Both the position numbers and the translations under genes were made by a program. Under the pieces are notes generated by a model. That model searched no databases. It was not told the DNA's origin and was given only the letters and a program-made list of their open reading frames with translations. Below, in pieces: positions 24,801 through 28,147 of a DNA stretch of 28,147 nt (the first letter of the stretch is position 1; each line of letters begins with the position of its first letter). The DNA comes from Spirochaetia bacterium (GTDB lineage Bacteria; Spirochaetota; Spirochaetia; Treponematales; Treponemataceae). Location: positions 1 through 28,147 of the forward strand of contig CAAGIS010000234.1 in NCBI GenBank assembly GCA_900769985.1, given 5' to 3'.

Positions 24801-25706
24801 ATGGTAAATCCTGGTGTTATTACTTTAGCGTCTCTAAATGAAGTTCCTTTTTTGTCTTTTCCATACAGATTTTGTGTTGAAGACAATATTGGAGAAGCCA
24901 TTCATATTCATTATAAAGACATAAGAATAGATTTGTCCGTTGAAGAATTCGAAAGGATTTCTTCATCTTGTATTGAAATAATTGATAAATTAGTAAATAT
25001 AAAAAATTTTCATTGTAAAGATTTTGATCCAGTTGTTCTCGTAGGAATTGCAGGAAACCTTCCCAAATTAAAAAAAATTCAGATTAAAAAGGTTTTTCTA
25101 GAAGATATTTTAGTTGACACATTTGATTGCAATGGAAAAGCAATATATGCACCAATTAATCAATCCAGAGTTTTCAAGGCACTTTGTGGACTGACACAAG
25201 AAAATAATAATAGAAAAGAACAGATAAATCATTATAAAAACAATTCAATAGAATATCAGACAAACCAAGAACGGATTTTATATAATCTAAATAAAATAAA
25301 AAAATATGGATATCCATATAATAATGAATTAATTGGAGTAAAAGAAAACAATCAAATTTGGGACGGACAGCATAGAGCTGCATGCTTATATTATTTATAT
25401 GGAAATATACAAGTTCCTGTAAGAACCTTGGTATATGGACAAACTAAAGAATCTTCTAGACCTCAAGTTTCAAATAACTGGATTGAATTCGAACATAATT
25501 TATGGGAACAGGCAAATTCAAAAAAAATATTCAAGAATAGTATTAAAATAAAGCAATTAATTTGGAATATCCTTACTAAATTTTTTTGGAATACTTGGCG
25601 CAAATCAGAACATGATAAAAATGAATACTTCGACAAAACAAAAGAAATAAACAATAGATTGATAACTATTGAAGAAAAAATGGATGACTTAATAAATGGC
25701 AGATAA
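24801..25706 (+). CDS. Protein with an N-terminal small domain and a ParB/Srx-like fold domain
   Basis: A 301-residue protein with three regions. Residues 30-65 carry the module shared with the 73-residue protein (IHIHYKDIRIDLSVEEF at 34-50). Residues about 93-215 look like a ParB/sulfiredoxin-like fold: IKKVFLEDILVD, a helical linker, then ELIGVKENNQIWDGQHRAACLYYLYG with D188-G-Q-H-R192, and NIQVPVRTLVYG. In ParB-like enzymes this block binds CTP or ATP. The last 30 residues (YFDKTKEINNRLITIEEKMDDLI) could form a short coiled coil. No DNA-binding domain is seen, and with its place just before wzm it is unlikely to be a chromosome-partition protein. It may be a nucleotide-using enzyme or regulator of polymer synthesis, which is inference. 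It overlaps wzm by 11 bases. Confidence 0.7.
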   Translation: MVNPGVITLASLNEVPFLSFPYRFCVEDNIGEAIHIHYKDIRIDLSVEEFERISSSCIEIIDKLVNIKNFHCKDFDPVVLVGIAGNLPKLKKIQIKKVFLEDILVDTFDCNGKAIYAPINQSRVFKALCGLTQENNNRKEQINHYKNNSIEYQTNQERILYNLNKIKKYGYPYNNELIGVKENNQIWDGQHRAACLYYLYGNIQVPVRTLVYGQTKESSRPQVSNNWIEFEHNLWEQANSKKIFKNSIKIKQLIWNILTKFFWNTWRKSEHDKNEYFDKTKEINNRLITIEEKMDDLINGR

Positions 25707-26532
25707 AATAAAAATAAAAGCAAAAACACCTTTATTCGATTTAAAATTAAAAGAACTTTTTAAATATAAAGATTTAATCTGGCTCTTTTTCAAAAGAAAT
25801 TATTCCACTAGATACAAGCAAACAATACTCGGACCTGCATGGTTAATTATTTCACCTTTATTTACTATTTTTTGTTATACAATACTTTTTGGAAAAATGG
25901 CAGGACTATCTACAGACGGAATTCCACAGCCATTATTCTATCTTTCAGGAACTATTTTCTGGTCGTTTTTTACAGACTGTTTTAACAGTACTTGCAATAC
26001 CTTTACTGCAAACGCAGGAATTTTAGGTAAAGTATATTTTCCTCGTCTTGTCATACCTATTTCAAACATAATTACAAGTTTCTTTGATTTTATAATACGT
26101 TTATGTCTTATGAGCATTTTTATTCTATATTATTTTTGGAATGGAATGGGATTATTTATTACATGGAAAATTATTTTTATTCCATTTTATCTTTTGCAAA
26201 TCGGAATACTTGCTATGGGAGTTGGAATAATAATTTCTTCAATAACAACAAAATACAAAGATTTGCAAATTCTTGTTGGATTTGGAATGCAGTTATGGAT
26301 GTATGCCACACCAATAATATATTCCACATCTTTTGTACCTGAAAAATGGAAAGGTCTTTTTTTGTTAAATCCTGTTACACCTGCAACACTTATGTTTAAA
26401 AACGCTTTTTTTGGAACAGACTTCTTCTCACTCAAATACTTCGGTTTTAGTTGTATTATTACTTTTATTGTATTCTGTTTAGGAATAATTATTTTTAACC
26501 AAGTTGAAAAAACTTTTATGGATACTGTATAA
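25696..26532 (+). CDS. wzm: O-antigen/polysaccharide ABC exporter permease
   Basis: A 278-residue ABC-2 type permease of the Wzm/TagG/KpsM class, with six membrane helices. The N-terminal region LKELFKYKDLIWLFFKRNYSTRYKQTILGPAWLIISPLFT (16-55) is the family's most conserved part (amphipathic helix, then RDxxxRYKQTxLGxxW-like motif). It continues with GILGKVYFPRLVIPISNI and ends MDTV. Together with the ATPase encoded 21 bases downstream, it moves an undecaprenyl-linked polysaccharide across the inner membrane. Its ATG lies 11 bases inside the preceding gene, which ties that gene to the export operon. The identity as O-antigen rather than another surface polymer rests on the heptose genes upstream. 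Confidence 0.92.
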   Translation: MADKIKIKAKTPLFDLKLKELFKYKDLIWLFFKRNYSTRYKQTILGPAWLIISPLFTIFCYTILFGKMAGLSTDGIPQPLFYLSGTIFWSFFTDCFNSTCNTFTANAGILGKVYFPRLVIPISNIITSFFDFIIRLCLMSIFILYYFWNGMGLFITWKIIFIPFYLLQIGILAMGVGIIISSITTKYKDLQILVGFGMQLWMYATPIIYSTSFVPEKWKGLFLLNPVTPATLMFKNAFFGTDFFSLKYFGFSCIITFIVFCLGIIIFNQVEKTFMDTV

Positions 26533-26553
26533 ACCAAATAGGAAAAGCAAAGA

Positions 26554-27813
26554 ATGGAAAAAATTATAACAATTGAAAATTTAAGTAAACAATACAAACT
26601 TGGTGCTATAGGAGGCGAAACCCTATCTGGAGAAATTCTAAACTGTTTAACTAAACTCAGATCTAAAAAAAATTCAGATACAGCAATTGAACCAATTAAT
26701 AACACTCATAACAAAAAATTCTGGGCATTAAAAAATCTTAATCTTGATGTATACAAAGGAGATACTTTAGGGATAATTGGATTAAATGGTGCTGGAAAAT
26801 CAACGTTATTAAAAATATTATCACGTGTCACTGCTCCAACAGAGGGTGAAATAACAATAGACGGAAGAATATCCAGTATGCTGGAAGTAGGCACTGGTTT
26901 TCATGGAGAACTTACAGGAAGAGAAAATATTTATTTAAATGGTGCTATTCTTGGAATGTCAAAAAAAGAAATTAACAACAAGATAGAACAAATTATTGAT
27001 TTTTCTGAATGTAGACCGTTTATAGACACTCCTGTAAAAAGATACTCATCCGGAATGTATGTAAAACTTGCATTTGCTGTTGCAGCACATCTTGATTCTG
27101 AAATATTAATTATGGATGAAGTTCTTGCTGTTGGAGATATGAAATTTCAAGAAAAATGTCTTAATAAAATGGGAGATGTTGCAGAACATGATGATAAAAC
27201 AGTTTTATATGTAAGTCACAATATGAATACTATTAGAAAACTCTGCAATCGTTGTATAGTTCTTGAACACGGTCAAAAAATTTACGACGGTAATGTAGAA
27301 GATGCCATAAAACTTTATTCAAATAAAACAGTAGAATTAAAAAAAGACTATGACTTAACAACAGAATATCCAGGTATTACAAAAAAGATTGACTTTTTAC
27401 ACTTTTCATATTCCAATAAAATTGGCTATGAAGTAACATCATCAGATACGTTAGACTTTTATTTGTACATAAAATCCTACGTAAATTCAAAAAACATACA
27501 CATCAGATTTATTTTACGCTGGGAAGATGACACGCCAGTAGGAACATTTATTTCTGAACACACAGATATTCAAAAAGATGCCGTTCACAAATTTCATGTA
27601 TCTCTACCTCTAAAAAGTTTTCCAGACGGGAGATATTACATAAGAATAACCATGTCTTCTGTTAATTCATTTGGTACACATGAAGATTTAGGAAGGTGCG
27701 AAAAAGCAGCATATTTTATAGTAAAAAACAGTTCAGCAATATACTATAACTTAGATTGGATCAATTGGGGATGGGGAGCATTTTTGGGCAATGTCAAACT
27801 AGAAGAAGAATAA
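26554..27813 (+). CDS. wzt: O-antigen ABC exporter ATPase with carbohydrate-binding C-terminal domain
   Basis: A 419-residue ABC ATPase. Walker A GLNGAGKST is at 76-84, the family signature YSSGMYVKLAFA at 164-175 (SSGM in place of LSGGQ, as usual in this class), Walker B ILIMDE at 184-189, and the switch histidine in YVSHNM at 219-224. An insertion at about 20-58 before strand WALKNLNLDVYKGD is typical of Wzt. Residues about 285-415 form a beta-rich domain like Wzt_C (SSDTLDFYLYIKSY, IHIRFILRWEDDTPVGTF, FPDGRYYIRITM), which in other Wzt proteins recognises the chain end. This suggests that a terminal modification, perhaps by the FkbM methyltransferase or the acyltransferase, marks the chain for export. 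It is the last gene of the operon; no clear terminator follows. Confidence 0.93.
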   Translation: MEKIITIENLSKQYKLGAIGGETLSGEILNCLTKLRSKKNSDTAIEPINNTHNKKFWALKNLNLDVYKGDTLGIIGLNGAGKSTLLKILSRVTAPTEGEITIDGRISSMLEVGTGFHGELTGRENIYLNGAILGMSKKEINNKIEQIIDFSECRPFIDTPVKRYSSGMYVKLAFAVAAHLDSEILIMDEVLAVGDMKFQEKCLNKMGDVAEHDDKTVLYVSHNMNTIRKLCNRCIVLEHGQKIYDGNVEDAIKLYSNKTVELKKDYDLTTEYPGITKKIDFLHFSYSNKIGYEVTSSDTLDFYLYIKSYVNSKNIHIRFILRWEDDTPVGTFISEHTDIQKDAVHKFHVSLPLKSFPDGRYYIRITMSSVNSFGTHEDLGRCEKAAYFIVKNSSAIYYNLDWINWGWGAFLGNVKLEEE

Positions 27814-27834
27814 ATCTGAACCCCTCCCCTTCAC

Positions 27835-28089
27835 TCACGTCCATATTTCCCAAACTTTCTGGGCAAGTCCGACAGTTGCAAAAAGTTTGCCGTTTCGGCA
27901 TACGGGCTGCTTCATCAGTTTAAGTTGATTTTCAAAAAGTTTGTCTGCCTTGTCGCTGTCATCAAGATACGCAATCGAAAAAAAATCCTTAGATTTCCTG
28001 TCAATCATCTCTTCGATTGCGGCAGCCCCGGAATATGTCAATAAAGTTGTCGCATAAAAATAAAATTTATTAAGCACTTTTTCGCTCAT
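27835..28089 (-). CDS. Small ArsC/glutaredoxin-like protein, possibly incomplete
   Basis: An 84-residue protein. Its second half, LFENQLKLMKQPVCRNGKLFATVGLAQKVWEIW, resembles the end of ArsC/Spx-type thioredoxin-fold proteins (LxKRPV...GK...VGF...W). The N-terminal half, MSEKVLNKFYFYATTLLTYSGAAAIEEMIDRKSKD, lacks the catalytic Cys motif of that family; its only cysteine is in PVCRNG. ArsC proteins are usually about 115 residues, so this may be a shortened or divergent member. An in-frame stop lies 6 bases before the ATG at 28089, so it does not simply continue upstream. It is convergent with wzt (21-base gap) and overlaps the tail of an upstream minus-strand frame. Function unknown. Confidence 0.6.
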   Translation of the reverse strand: MSEKVLNKFYFYATTLLTYSGAAAIEEMIDRKSKDFFSIAYLDDSDKADKLFENQLKLMKQPVCRNGKLFATVGLAQKVWEIWT

Positions 28090-28147
28090 CTGGATTCAGA
28101 ACTTCCACTTTTCTTACTTCATACCGTTTTGTATTTCTTGACCCCCA
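28070..28147 (-). CDS. Possible C-terminal end of a further minus-strand gene
   Basis: The minus-strand frame is open from the window edge for 25 codons and ends with TAA at 28072-28070 (YEVRKVEVLNPDERKSA at the end). It overlaps the start of the ArsC-like gene by 20 bases, a common arrangement for coupled genes. Too short to assign; it could be chance. Confidence 0.35.
   Translation of the reverse strand, partial: WGSRNTKRYEVRKVEVLNPDERKSA

Noticed and set aside
24801..25706. Reading the ParB-like protein as a chromosome or plasmid partition factor
   Set aside because: No helix-turn-helix DNA-binding domain, no ParA neighbour and no parS-like sites; its place in a glycan export operon argues against it.
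26187..26705. 172-residue antisense frame across the wzm-wzt junction
   Set aside because: It overlaps two clear genes on the opposite strand, and its composition follows from their codons.
1..28147. tRNA or rRNA genes, CRISPR arrays, insertion sequences, riboswitches
   Set aside because: No cloverleaf-like block, regular repeat-spacer pattern, transposase, terminal repeat pair or recognisable riboswitch core was seen by reading both strands.

Overview
The window reads as AT-rich chromosomal DNA from a diderm, host-associated spirochaete, most likely a gut or oral Treponema. This is an inference from lipoprotein style (lipoboxes LFSC and FSGC), the SUMF1-fold lipoprotein, the gene complement and the base composition, not from a marker gene. 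No rRNA, tRNA, insertion sequence, CRISPR array or phage gene is visible. Genes are tightly packed, and no gene-free stretch exceeds about 240 bases.

Layout. Bases 1-1816 hold the 3' part of an SLC13/ArsB-like permease and a single-unit KtrA-type RCK protein. A SUMF1-fold lipoprotein lies on the minus strand (1824-3005). A complete efflux operon follows (3240-10562): a tandem TetR regulator with a promoter and a perfect palindromic operator, a TolC-like outer membrane factor, a lipoprotein adaptor, an RND pump and a PG0541-type small protein, closed by a hairpin terminator. A TIGR01212 radical SAM gene comes next, then a 914-residue YidC/Oxa1-sulfatase fusion and a GT-A glycosyltransferase (11610-15398). 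A minus-strand XRE regulator (15424-15687) faces the heptose operon across a repeat-rich promoter region.

From 15816 to 27813 all genes run rightwards with short gaps or overlaps. gmhB, gmhA, a split hldE (kinase and nucleotidyltransferase) and hldD supply nucleotide-activated heptose. Two GT9 heptosyltransferase-like proteins, an FkbM methyltransferase and an acyltransferase would build or decorate a glycan. A three-gene cassette (73-residue domain protein, nucleotidyltransferase-fold protein, ParB-like-fold protein) follows. Wzm and Wzt, the latter with a carbohydrate-binding C-terminal domain, would export the polymer. The region is therefore best read as an LPS core/O-antigen locus. The part beyond about 19.6 kb is visibly more AT-rich than the efflux operon. 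The window ends with a small minus-strand ArsC-like protein and the tail of another gene.

The points most worth following up are: (1) the YidC-sulfatase fusion, whose YidC part lacks the conserved groove arginine while the sulfatase active site looks intact; (2) a G7 tract that throws the acyltransferase out of frame just before its last segment, a candidate phase-variation switch; (3) the domain cassette between acyltransferase and exporter, with the same module in two proteins; (4) the tandem TetR protein and its promoter; (5) repeated ATAAGTA elements between the XRE gene and the heptose operon; and (6) two abutting perfect hairpins inside the nucleotidyltransferase-fold gene.
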